Origin: RGIG1959 sp051877215
Lineage (GTDB): Bacteria > Bacillota > Clostridia > Oscillospirales > Acutalibacteraceae
Direction: 5' to 3'
Assembly (NCBI GenBank): GCA_051877215.1
Contig: JBJEIR010000138.1
Coordinates: 1 to 10,182 of the forward strand
DNA length: 10,182 nt
Below are positions 1-6,217 of this stretch, piece after piece. Below the pieces are notes generated by a model. That model was not told the origin of the DNA, did no database searches, and saw nothing but the letters and a program-made list of their open reading frames with translations. Position 1 is the stretch's first letter, and every line of letters begins with the position of its first letter. Made by a program: the position numbers and the translations under genes.

Positions 1-242
1 AAAAACTCGCGGAATTCGGAACAGAGCTGCGCGGCAAGCGTTTTATTGTGAGCGAGCACAAGCGTCGGACGGTTGACCCGCGCGATGACATTCGCCATGG
101 TAAAGGTCTTGCCGGAACCGGTCACACCCAGCAGCGTCTGCTCGCGGTCGCCCGCCAGTATCCCGCTGACCAGCTTTTCCACCGCCTGCGGCTGATCGCC
201 CGTCATCTCATAATTTGAATGTAAAATAAATTTGTCCGGCAT
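1..242 (-). CDS. uvrB: UvrABC excinuclease subunit B, N-terminal part (cut by window edge)
   Basis: UvrB is the DNA-helicase-like damage-verification subunit of nucleotide excision repair. It is loaded by UvrA and then recruits UvrC to cut both sides of a bulky lesion. Only 80 full codons are present; the family is about 650-680 residues, so roughly an eighth is visible. The reading begins MPDKFILHSNYEMTGDQPQA, where TGDQPQA is the start of the family's first helicase region. The Walker A loop GVTGSGKTF is at residues 39-47, and the segment PTLVLAHNKTLAAQL (residues 59-73) is typical of UvrB. The ATG at 242-240 is preceded by a weak purine-rich SD (GAAAGAAGCGGG). It is transcribed away from the SPFH gene cluster and separated from it by a terminator, so it probably uses its own promoter at 352-380. 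No clear LexA/DinR box (GAAC-N4-GTTC type) is visible upstream. Identification is very secure. Confidence 0.97.
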   Translation of the reverse strand, partial: MPDKFILHSNYEMTGDQPQAVEKLVSGILAGDREQTLLGVTGSGKTFTMANVIARVNRPTLVLAHNKTLAAQLCSEFREF

Positions 243-266
243 ATTCCCGCTTCTTTCACTGTGTTT

Positions 267-272
267 ATTATA
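267..272 (-). promoter_or_regulatory. Possible second -10 box close to uvrB
   Basis: Another perfect TATAAT is read on the minus strand 24 bases before the uvrB start codon. No good -35 stands 16-18 bases upstream (the bases there read GAAATG or TGAAAT), and there is no TGn extension. It may therefore be a weak secondary promoter or chance in an AT-rich stretch. Confidence 0.25.
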
Positions 273-351
273 CACAAATTTCGGTCACACATTTCAGTAT
301 TCCCAAAACGATCAACGCAAACAGAGCAAAACAGCAACACTTAGGGTGCTT

Positions 352-380
352 ATTATAGCACAAAAATTTTTATAAGTAAA
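352..380 (-). promoter_or_regulatory. Sigma-A-type promoter, probably for uvrB
   Basis: On the minus strand a perfect -10 TATAAT (357-352) lies exactly 17 bases after TTTACT (380-375), which matches four of six bases of the -35 consensus TTGACA. The start of transcription would be near 345, giving a leader of about 100 bases before the uvrB ATG. It lies downstream of the terminator at 519-557 and faces uvrB. The role is inferred from sequence and position. Confidence 0.65.
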
Positions 381-518
381 CAAAAGGACCGATACTTTTC
401 TCTGCTCCCGTGTACCGTGCCGCTATTACATTCTTACCAATAGCCGATTCTGCAAAAACCATGTGAAGCTGCGGTCGTTTTCTATGCTTTGTATGGCAGC
501 TGTGGTTGGTTTTACAAA

Positions 519-557
519 AAAACAAGCCTGTAAGCACGAAACTTACAGGCTCGTTTT
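519..557 (-). terminator. Intrinsic terminator of the pyrE-radC-SPFH cluster
   Basis: A perfect 10-bp inverted repeat (AGCCTGTAAG at 525-534 and CTTACAGGCT at 542-551) encloses a 7-base loop. On the minus strand the stem is followed at once by a T-rich tail (TGTTTTTTTG), the classic rho-independent form. Beyond one mismatch the outer AAAAC/GTTTT bases also pair, so the plus-strand reading has a short T tail too and could work weakly in that direction. It begins about 80 bases past the stop codon of the SPFH gene. Confidence 0.88.
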
Positions 558-639
558 GACTTTGCCGTTTTATCGCAATTCGATTTGTCAAAAAGCGTAC
601 AAAAATCAAAAGAACCCTTTTCTTTTCCTTTGTACGCCG

Positions 640-1593
640 TTATTCACAGCAAGGATCCGCTTTCTCTTCCGTTTTCGGTTTGTCGGGAGCAGGCTTTGTC
701 GCATCGCCCAAACCGGCGGTTTCAGAGAACAGAACATTGGCTTTTGTCATATCGACAGCGTCGGTGGGAACAATGATTTTAGAAGCTCTGCCATCGGACA
801 TGGCAACCAATGCTTCATACTTCTTGATTTCCAAAACCGCCGCATCGACTCCGGCATTTTTTAGTTCACGAAGGCCGTCCGCTTCCGCTTTCTTGGATAG
901 GAAAATCGCTCTTGCCTCGCCTTCCGCACGGGCAATGCGGGCGTCGCGCTCACCCTCAGCCTCAAGGATCATCGCTTGCTTATCCCCTTCTGCGCGCGTG
1001 ATAGCCGCCGCTTTGTGACCTTCCGCTTGAAGCAACGTTTCGCGCCGATCACGCTCTGCTTTCATCTGCTTCTCCATCGCATTTTGAATTTCTGCGGGAG
1101 GAATGATGTTTTTCAGCTCAACGCGGTTTACTTTGATGCCCCATTTATCGGTGGCTTCATCAAGGATTTCGGTCATTTTCGCATTGATGGTATCGCGGGA
1201 AGTAAGCGTGCCGTCAAGTTCGAGCTCACCTACGATGTTACGAAGCGTCGTAGCCGCCAAATTGGACAAAGCGGAAATCGGATTGACCGCGCCGTAAGCA
1301 TAAAGCTTAGCATCATAAACCGCATAATAAATAACGGTGTCAATCTGCATCGTCACATTATCCTTCGTGATGACCGGCTGAGGAGGAGAATCCAAGACCT
1401 GCTCTTTAAGGGTTACTTTCTTTGACACTTTTTCAAGCAACGGTACTTTGATATGAAAGCCGGCCGCCCAAGTGGTTTTGTATTTACCGAGAAATTCGAT
1501 AACATATTCATGTGCCTGCGGGACAATTTTGATGTTCGCTACTATGAGAATCAATACCAATACAACAACTGTCAACGCGATGATAAGTCCCAT
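640..1593 (-). CDS. Membrane-anchored SPFH/band-7 (stomatin/paraslipin-like) protein
   Basis: Predicted 317 residues. A hydrophobic N-terminal anchor (about 3-20) is followed by a stomatin/prohibitin/flotillin/HflK-C domain (about 21-185) with the family-typical stretches PGFHIKVPL-like AGFHIKVPL (44-52), TKDNV (76-80), IRNIVG-like LRNIVG (118-122) and ELKNIIPP (159-166). An Ala/Glu-rich helix then carries AEG at 190, 201, 212 and 223, exactly every 11 residues, as expected for an oligomerising coiled coil. A polar Pro/Lys tail ends in DPCCE. Such proteins form large rings or scaffolds at membrane microdomains and often associate with proteases; the closest named relatives are QmcA and stomatin-like paraslipins. 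The in-frame region extends upstream to 1719, but the ATG at 1593 has AGGAGA seven bases before it and puts the anchor at the N-terminus, so I chose it. No nfeD-type partner gene lies beside it. It follows radC by 49 bases and is last before the terminator. Confidence 0.9.
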   Translation of the reverse strand: MGLIIALTVVVLVLILIVANIKIVPQAHEYVIEFLGKYKTTWAAGFHIKVPLLEKVSKKVTLKEQVLDSPPQPVITKDNVTMQIDTVIYYAVYDAKLYAYGAVNPISALSNLAATTLRNIVGELELDGTLTSRDTINAKMTEILDEATDKWGIKVNRVELKNIIPPAEIQNAMEKQMKAERDRRETLLQAEGHKAAAITRAEGDKQAMILEAEGERDARIARAEGEARAIFLSKKAEADGLRELKNAGVDAAVLEIKKYEALVAMSDGRASKIIVPTDAVDMTKANVLFSETAGLGDATKPAPDKPKTEEKADPCCE

Positions 1594-1642
1594 CTTGATC
1601 TCTCCTCTGCTTTTTAAAATGTCGGATACTTCGGATTGCGTA

Positions 1643-2350
1643 TTACAGTTCCGTTCCGGACAGATAGGCCGAAAGGGACGGCGTATCCCGCATGGAGATA
1701 CAGTCGTTGTCCCGCGCAAAAATCAGGTGATCGACCAGACGGATTCCCGCGCCCTTGAGCGCACGCGCCAGAAGCAGGGTGGTTTGCAAATCATCCTGAG
1801 AAGGCAGCGCGATGCCGCAGGGATGATTGTGTGCGACGATCAAATGGATGGCATTATCGTTCAGCGCATTCTGCAAAACGGCACGCACGCCGATCTCGGA
1901 CATATTCGGCGTGCCGCGCGATACCATGTGAGAGCCGATGACCTGTCCCAGATTATCAAGGGAGACCATCCAAACCGTCTCCACAGCGACGCCTTCAAAG
2001 CGCGGGCGCAAATAGCGCACCCGCTCGTCTGTTGTCGTCAGCGGTGTGCCGAGCGGCATTTCCTCCTCCGCGCAGTAACGCCGAATGTCCCCGACAAGCG
2101 TGAGCAGGGTCGCCGCATTGGCTGTCATGCCTTCCACCTGCAGCAGCGCCGCACGGTCGGCGCTGAGCAGTCCCCGCACGGAACCGAAGGTCTGCATCAG
2201 GCGATGCGCCAGCGGATTGGTATCCTTTTGCGGAATACCGAAAAAGAGCAGCAGCTCTATCAGCTCATGCGGCGAAAACGGGGCGATGCCGTTCTCGATG
2301 TATTTTTGTTTGACGCGCCCGCGATGTCCGCCGTGCAGATGCTCCGCCAC
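1643..2350 (-). CDS. radC: RadC family JAB/MPN-domain protein
   Basis: 235 residues, the usual length for RadC (UPF0758). The N-terminal half (about 1-95) is the helix-hairpin-helix-like region with HELIELLLFFGIP (28-40) and a QVEGM turn (71-75). The C-terminal half is the JAB1/MPN metalloprotease-like domain with HNHPCG (174-179) followed by LPSQDD (182-187). This preserves the His-x-His...Ser-x-x-Asp metal-binding pattern, and Glu124 is the likely upstream acidic residue. Despite the name, a DNA repair role has not held up in E. coli, and the biochemical activity of the family remains unclear. The start is a GTG at 2350, preceded by AAGGGGG eight bases away; an overlapping ATG at 2352 is out of frame. 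The MPN stretch reads RGTPNM rather than the commoner RGTLNA, a mild divergence. It lies 50 bases after pyrE and 49 before the SPFH gene on the same strand, so co-transcription is likely. Confidence 0.94.
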   Translation of the reverse strand: MAEHLHGGHRGRVKQKYIENGIAPFSPHELIELLLFFGIPQKDTNPLAHRLMQTFGSVRGLLSADRAALLQVEGMTANAATLLTLVGDIRRYCAEEEMPLGTPLTTTDERVRYLRPRFEGVAVETVWMVSLDNLGQVIGSHMVSRGTPNMSEIGVRAVLQNALNDNAIHLIVAHNHPCGIALPSQDDLQTTLLLARALKGAGIRLVDHLIFARDNDCISMRDTPSLSAYLSGTEL

Positions 2351-2400
2351 ATGCCGTGCCCCCTTATATGGTGTCCGCCCGAATTTTCGGAATACCGCTC

Positions 2401-2982
2401 TTATTTGAGCTTGCGGCTGCCCGGCTTATAGGGTGCGGGCGCACCCGCCTTGCAGAGCGGACAGTCGTCCGCCTCCCACGACTGCACATCAAGAGAAATC
2501 ACCGGACGAAACGGCACGCCGAAATCAATCTTGCCGCCGGTACGGTCGACGATCGAGCCGATGCCGACAAGCTCGCCGCCCGCTTCCTTCACAAGCGCCA
2601 TCACCTCTTTCACCGAACCGCCGGTGGTGATGACATCCTCCACGATCAGCACCTTTTGCCCCGGCTTGACTTCAAAACCGCGGCGCAGCGCCATTTTGCC
2701 GTCTTCACGCTCGGCAAAGAAATTTTCGCATCCGAGGGCGCGGCTGACCTCATACGCCATTTGCACCGCTCCCATAGCGGGGCCGATCACAACATCGACG
2801 CCGTCCGCCGCAAAATTTTCGGCAAGCGCCGCACAAAGCTCCTCGCTGTAGCGCGTATGCCGGAAAATTTTCGCGCATTGCAGGTATTTATCGGAGTGAC
2901 GGCCGGAGGTGAGCAGAAAATGCCCCTCGAGCAGCACACCCGCCTCTTTCAGAATATCCATGACGCGCTGTTCGGTAATCAT
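2401..2982 (-). CDS. pyrE: Orotate phosphoribosyltransferase
   Basis: 193 residues. PyrE joins orotate to PRPP to make orotidine 5'-phosphate, the fifth step of de novo UMP synthesis in the cytoplasm. The type I phosphoribosyltransferase PRPP motif VLIVEDVITTGGS is at 111-123. The N-terminal region HFLLTSGRHSDKYLQC (21-36) is the orotate-binding segment of the family, and the VIGPAMGA loop is at 65-72. The C-terminal tail has a CPLC pair (174-177) and a PGSRK end, which I recognise from the Thermus/archaeal-like PyrE subgroup also common in clostridia. The ATG at 2982 has an AAGGAGA site about seven bases upstream; the in-frame ATG 24 bases earlier would put that SD inside the gene. No other pyr gene is visible beside it. 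It appears to lead a transcript continuing into radC and the SPFH gene. Confidence 0.96.
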   Translation of the reverse strand: MITEQRVMDILKEAGVLLEGHFLLTSGRHSDKYLQCAKIFRHTRYSEELCAALAENFAADGVDVVIGPAMGAVQMAYEVSRALGCENFFAEREDGKMALRRGFEVKPGQKVLIVEDVITTGGSVKEVMALVKEAGGELVGIGSIVDRTGGKIDFGVPFRPVISLDVQSWEADDCPLCKAGAPAPYKPGSRKLK

Positions 2983-3020
2983 TGTTTTTCTCTCCTTTTT
3001 CAGCAAAAGCGTTCGCTTTT

Positions 3021-3049
3021 ACTGTACCATATAAAAAAAGGAAAGTCAA
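3021..3049 (-). promoter_or_regulatory. Promoter for pyrE-radC-SPFH
   Basis: On the minus strand TTGACT (3049-3044, five of six with consensus) is followed after 17 bases by TACAGT (3026-3021, four of six). The preceding TGG makes it an extended -10. Transcription would start near 3014, about 30 bases before the pyrE ATG, which leaves no room for a long attenuator leader. A small hairpin (AAAAGC, GTTC loop, GCTTTT; 3005-3020) would fall at the very 5' end of the transcript. Confidence 0.7.
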
Positions 3050-3055
3050 TCCGGC

Positions 3056-3093
3056 CGGGCGCGCAGAAAAAGCCTTTTTAAAAATCCTGCCCG
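3056..3093. repeat. Imperfect inverted repeat between the divergent promoters
   Basis: CGGGC-(gcg)-CAG (3056-3066) can pair with CTGCCCG (3087-3093) apart from a 3-base bulge, and A/T tracts that also pair partly lie inside. It occupies the 51 bases between the -35 boxes of the pyrE and pseudouridine-synthase promoters. It could be a shared operator, but it could also be chance; no known regulator motif is recognised. Confidence 0.25.
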
Positions 3094-3100
3094 AACCTCT

Positions 3101-3128
3101 TTGAAAACGAAAACGAATATGGTATAAT
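3101..3128 (+). promoter_or_regulatory. Promoter of the plus-strand housekeeping operon
   Basis: TTGAAA (3101-3106) and a perfect TATAAT (3123-3128) are separated by 16 bases, and the -10 is extended by TGG. This is the best promoter in the window. Transcription would start near 3135, giving a leader of about 64 bases before the first gene. It probably drives the pseudouridine synthase and, by read-through, hprK, the ROK kinase, murB and whiA. I find no equally good promoter in the 62-base gap before hprK. Confidence 0.8.
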
Positions 3129-3176
3129 AAATTATACATCTAATTTTGTCATAAACCCGATTTTTGCTCAGCCAAA

Positions 3177-3198
3177 AGGAGGAATACGGCTTTCGCCT
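3177..3198 (+). promoter_or_regulatory. Distant SD with possible mini-hairpin in the spacer
   Basis: AGGAGG (3177-3182) is a perfect SD but lies 16 bases before the ATG at 3199, against the usual 5-9. No in-frame ATG, GTG or TTG lies closer to it. The spacer contains GGC-TTTC-GCC (3188-3197), a 3-bp stem with a 4-base loop. If folded, it would shorten the effective distance to about six bases. Confidence 0.5.
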
Positions 3199-4176
3199 AT
3201 GAAACAACTCACCGTCGGGCCGAACGATGCGGGTCAGCGGCTGGATAAGCTGCTGACAAAAGCCTTCCGTCTTCTCCCCGCTTCTCTGATGTACAAGGCC
3301 ATCCGAAAAAAGGATATCAAGCGAAACGGCAAGCGCGTCACTGCCGACGAGCGCCTTGAGGCGGGTGACATCATCAGCGTATACCTTCCCGACGCGGTGC
3401 TGGAACAGGAAGCGCCTGTTTTTGAATTTGCGCACGCCTCCCGCCGCCTCGATATTGTCTATGAGGATGACAATCTGCTGCTTTTAAACAAGCCGGTCGG
3501 CCTGCTTGTCCATCCGGATGACCGCGAATTCTCCGACACGCTGATTTTTCGTGTACAGCGCTATTTGTATGAAAAAGGAGAATACGATCCCACGGCGGAA
3601 AACAGCTTTGCCCCGGCTCTCGTCAACCGCATCGACCGCAACACGAGCGGCATTGTCATCGCCGCCAAAAATGCAGAGGCGCTGCGCATTTTGAACGACA
3701 AGCTCAAGCACCGCGAGATCGAAAAGCATTATCTTTGTCTTGTGTACGGGAAAATGCCCAAACAAAGCGATCTGTTGGAGGCCTATCTCGATAAAAACGA
3801 AACGCAAAACCGCGTGTATATCTCCCGTGACGACCGTGACGGGCGCCGTATTGCCACGCGGTATACCGTGCTGGGGGAAAAAGACGGCATTTCTTTGCTT
3901 GATATTGATTTGCTGACGGGGCGCACACACCAGATCCGCGCCCACCTCGCCTTTATCGGTCATCCGCTTGTGGGCGACGGCAAATACGGCAAAAACGAGC
4001 AAAACAAGCGCTACGGAATCACCAAACAGGCGCTTTGCTCGTATCGCCTGATCTTTGCTTTTACCGGCGACGCCGGCAAGCTGTCTTATTTAAACGGCAA
4101 GGAATTTTCCCTTCAAAGCGTGTGGTTTGCAGACGCTTTTAAAAAAGGAGAAATCAAGCCGAAATCCCCTCTTTAG
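3199..4176 (+). CDS. RluA-family RNA pseudouridine synthase with S4 domain
   Basis: 325 residues. These enzymes isomerise specific uridines of rRNA (RluC/RluD type) or tRNA to pseudouridine. An N-terminal S4 RNA-binding domain (about 12-65; QRLDKLL at 13-19, then RKKDIKRNGKRV) precedes the catalytic domain (about 85-310). Motifs visible are LLLLNKPVGLLVHP (93-106), the catalytic loop NRIDRNTSG (143-151) with nucleophile Asp146, and GRTHQIRAHL (241-250) followed by HPLVGDGKYG (255-264). The catalytic loop has Asn where the well-studied members read HRLD; I believe this variant is known among clostridial relatives. The exact target uridine cannot be told, so no specific symbol is given. The ATG is fixed by homology, with an unusually distant SD. 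It is the first gene of the plus-strand run, 62 bases before hprK, and no terminator-like hairpin lies between them. Confidence 0.93.
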   Translation: MKQLTVGPNDAGQRLDKLLTKAFRLLPASLMYKAIRKKDIKRNGKRVTADERLEAGDIISVYLPDAVLEQEAPVFEFAHASRRLDIVYEDDNLLLLNKPVGLLVHPDDREFSDTLIFRVQRYLYEKGEYDPTAENSFAPALVNRIDRNTSGIVIAAKNAEALRILNDKLKHREIEKHYLCLVYGKMPKQSDLLEAYLDKNETQNRVYISRDDRDGRRIATRYTVLGEKDGISLLDIDLLTGRTHQIRAHLAFIGHPLVGDGKYGKNEQNKRYGITKQALCSYRLIFAFTGDAGKLSYLNGKEFSLQSVWFADAFKKGEIKPKSPL

Positions 4177-4238
4177 ACACCAAAGCCGTGAGACCCGAAC
4201 TGTTTTCGTTCATAAAATAAAGAGCAGGAGGAATACAC

Positions 4239-5204
4239 ATGAAACAGAACTTTTCCGTTTCGCTCGCACAAATCATCAAGGAATGTAATCTCGAGACGAT
4301 TTATACCCCGCAGGACGAGAATGAGATTCTCGTGCGCACAGCGGATATCAACCGTCCCGGCATGGCGCTCAACGGATATTATGAATTTTTCGATCCCGAC
4401 CGTTTGCAGATCATCGGCAACAGCGAGCAAAGCTTTTTATACAGCCTTCCGCAGGACATCCGCGCTCAGCGCCTGCGGGATTATGTCTCCTACAGCCCCA
4501 TCGCCATCATCATCGCGAGAGGGCTGGATATTCCGGAGCTTACCGAGCTTTGCACCGAATATGAAGTGCCGCTGCTGCGCTCCGCCGACTCCACCTCCTC
4601 CTTTATGGCGCAGCTCATCGCCTATCTGAATGTCGAGCTGGCGCCCCGCATCACCCGACACGGCGTGTTTGTGGAGGTATACGGCGAAGGCGTGTTTTTG
4701 ATGGGAGACAGCGGCGTCGGCAAAAGTGAGACCGCCGTCGAGCTGCTCAAGCGCGGTCACCGTCTGATTGCAGACGATGCGGTGGAGATCCGCCGCGTAT
4801 CCGCCAAGACGCTCGTCGGCTCCGCCCCCGAAAACATCCGCCATTTCATCGAGCTTCGCGGCATCGGAATTGTAAATGTCCGCCGCATCTTCGGTATGGG
4901 TGCTGTCAAGCTGACCGAAAAAATCGACATGGTCATCGAAATGGAGCCGTGGGATGTCAACAAGGTCTATGACCGCATGGGGCTGGACAACAACACGATT
5001 GACATTCTCGGCATCAATGTGCCGCATATGACGATTCCCGTCAAGCCGGGCCGCAATCTGGCAATCATCATCGAGATTGCCGCTATGAACAACCGTCAGA
5101 AGAAGATGGGCTATAACGCCGCTCAGGAGCTGATGCACAAGCTCGGCATGGGCGATCAGGCTCCTGCCGACCCTGCGGTACAGGCGGACTGGTATAAGTT
5201 CTGA
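4239..5204 (+). CDS. hprK: HPr kinase/phosphorylase
   Basis: 321 residues, about the family length. HprK phosphorylates Ser46 of the PTS carrier HPr with ATP or pyrophosphate and also reverses the reaction by phosphorolysis. In Firmicutes P-Ser-HPr is the corepressor of CcpA and damps sugar uptake. The N-terminal domain spans about 1-130. The kinase domain has His141 (the conserved residue before GV), the Walker A loop GDSGVGKS (156-163), DD at 179-180, the family signature ELRGIGIVNVRRIFGMG (205-221) and the C-terminal PVKPGRNLAIIIE followed by AAMNNR (267-286). All expected active-site elements are present. The ATG has AGGAGG (4226-4231) seven bases upstream. It lies 32 bases before a ROK kinase and two genes before murB. 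The HPr gene itself is not in the window. Confidence 0.97.
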   Translation: MKQNFSVSLAQIIKECNLETIYTPQDENEILVRTADINRPGMALNGYYEFFDPDRLQIIGNSEQSFLYSLPQDIRAQRLRDYVSYSPIAIIIARGLDIPELTELCTEYEVPLLRSADSTSSFMAQLIAYLNVELAPRITRHGVFVEVYGEGVFLMGDSGVGKSETAVELLKRGHRLIADDAVEIRRVSAKTLVGSAPENIRHFIELRGIGIVNVRRIFGMGAVKLTEKIDMVIEMEPWDVNKVYDRMGLDNNTIDILGINVPHMTIPVKPGRNLAIIIEIAAMNNRQKKMGYNAAQELMHKLGMGDQAPADPAVQADWYKF

Positions 5205-5236
5205 CGACCTTTATGCACAGATCGGAGGGCAAGCAT

Positions 5237-6190
5237 ATGATCCGCATCGGTATTGATTTGGGCGGCACCTCCATTAAAGCGGCCGCCGTAGACAGCGACT
5301 ATTCCATCCTGTATTCCGCCTCCTGTCCGACGGCGATGCCGCGTCCGTACGCCGCCATTTTGGACGATATGGCAGATTTGGCGCGCCGCGTAGCGGCGGG
5401 AGCGGGCGCGTCGATGGAGGAGGTGGAGCTGATCGGCATTGGCTCGCCCGGAACCTGCAATTATCACAGCGGCATCGTCGAATATGCGTGCAATCTCGAT
5501 TTTGAAAATCTCCCGCTGCAAAAAGAGATGTCAGATCGGCTGCAAAAGCCCGTCGTAATCGAAAACGACGCCAACGCCGCCGCGTTCGGCGAGCTGCTCG
5601 CCGGCGCGGCCAAAGGAAGCGAAAGCTGCGTGTGCATCACCATCGGCACGGGGATCGGCAGCGGCATCCTGTTCGGCGGGAAGCTGTACACCGGTTGCAA
5701 CTACGCCGGCGCAGAGCTGGGGCACATCGTCATCGAAAAGGACGGCCTGCCCTGCAAATGCGGGCGGCACGGCTGTTTTGAGCAGTACGCCTCCGCCACC
5801 GCGCTGATCCGTCAAACGCGCGAGGCGATGGAACGCCGCCCCGACAGCTTGCTTTCCCGCTATGCATCTTGCCCGCAGGAGGTAGACGGCCGCACCGCTT
5901 TTTTGGCTATGAAAGCGGGCGACCCCGTTGCGGGAGAGGTCATTGCGCAGTACCTGCGCTATCTCACCTGCGGTCTGACCAATATTATCAATATTTTTCA
6001 GCCGGAACTGCTTTGCATCGGCGGCGGAGTCTGCCACGAGGGCGAAACACTGCTGTCTCCCCTGCGGCTGTTCATCGCGGAACAGCGCTACAGCAAATAC
6101 AGCTTACATCAAACGCGTCTGACCACCGCCGCGCTCGGCAATCAGGCGGGAATGATCGGCGCGGCGTTTTTGGACCGCGCGCACATTTGA
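5237..6190 (+). CDS. ROK-family sugar kinase, probably glucokinase
   Basis: 317 residues, typical of ROK kinases. The N-terminal phosphate-binding loop IGIDLGGTSIKAA is at 4-16. The sugar-binding segment with catalytic Asp is IENDANAAAFGE (108-119, Asp111), and the second phosphate loop is TIGTGIGSGIL (135-145). Glu160 and His163 lie in AGAELGH, and the ROK zinc cluster CxCGxxGCxE is at 173-182 (Cys173, Cys175, Cys180 plus His163). There is no N-terminal helix-turn-helix, so it is an enzyme rather than a NagC/XylR-type repressor. Glucose is the likeliest substrate given the clostridial glucokinase-like sequence, but N-acetylmannosamine, fructose or another hexose cannot be excluded, so no symbol is given. 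I chose the ATG at 5237 because GGAGG (5224-5228) lies eight bases before it; the in-frame ATG at 5213 would place this SD inside the gene. Sitting between hprK and murB, it could link hexose phosphorylation with HprK signalling (inference). Confidence 0.92.
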   Translation: MIRIGIDLGGTSIKAAAVDSDYSILYSASCPTAMPRPYAAILDDMADLARRVAAGAGASMEEVELIGIGSPGTCNYHSGIVEYACNLDFENLPLQKEMSDRLQKPVVIENDANAAAFGELLAGAAKGSESCVCITIGTGIGSGILFGGKLYTGCNYAGAELGHIVIEKDGLPCKCGRHGCFEQYASATALIRQTREAMERRPDSLLSRYASCPQEVDGRTAFLAMKAGDPVAGEVIAQYLRYLTCGLTNIINIFQPELLCIGGGVCHEGETLLSPLRLFIAEQRYSKYSLHQTRLTTAALGNQAGMIGAAFLDRAHI

Positions 6191-6217
6191 CAACATTCTG
6201 ACCGAAGGAGGGCTTTC

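Larger units (their letters stand above)
243..639. other. 397-base intergenic region between uvrB and the SPFH gene
   Basis: This AT-rich gap holds the intrinsic terminator of the upstream minus-strand cluster (519-557), the uvrB promoter (352-380) and a spare -10 box (267-272). A 79-codon minus-strand reading at 370-609 crosses the terminator, starts at TTG and lacks a convincing SD, so it is not called. Between about 381 and 518 I see no gene, RNA structure or repeat that I can support. An imperfect dyad (AGCA/TGCT arms, about 341-358) overlaps the start-site region of the uvrB promoter and could be an operator, but it is too degenerate to call. Confidence 0.6.

Noticed and set aside
243..400. 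SOS (LexA/DinR) box upstream of uvrB
   Set aside because: Looked for GAAC-N4-GTTC and close variants on both strands and saw none. Only an imperfect AGCA/TGCT dyad is present, which does not fit the motif.
370..609. 79-codon minus-strand open frame between the SPFH gene and uvrB
   Set aside because: It starts at TTG without a good SD, spans the intrinsic terminator at 519-557 and overlaps the uvrB promoter region; no recognisable domain.
1594..1719. 42-codon upstream extension of the SPFH gene overlapping radC
   Set aside because: The ATG at 1593 has a well-spaced AGGAGA and puts the membrane anchor at the N-terminus; the extension has no family similarity.
1472..2431. Long plus-strand open frame of 319 codons opposite radC and the start of the SPFH gene
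   Set aside because: It is antisense to a clearly recognisable radC, has no family motif, is low-complexity Arg/His-rich, and crosses several real gene boundaries.
3129..3198. Riboswitch or T-box in the leader of the plus-strand operon
   Set aside because: The leader is only about 64 bases and shows no conserved riboswitch elements or terminator hairpin.
4437..5138. 233-codon minus-strand open frame opposite hprK
   Set aside because: It is a shadow of hprK, which is certain; it is Asp/His-rich without any motif and has no evident SD.
5213..5236. Earlier in-frame ATG for the ROK kinase
   Set aside because: It would place the strong GGAGG SD inside the coding region and add eight residues ahead of the family-conserved N-terminal strand.
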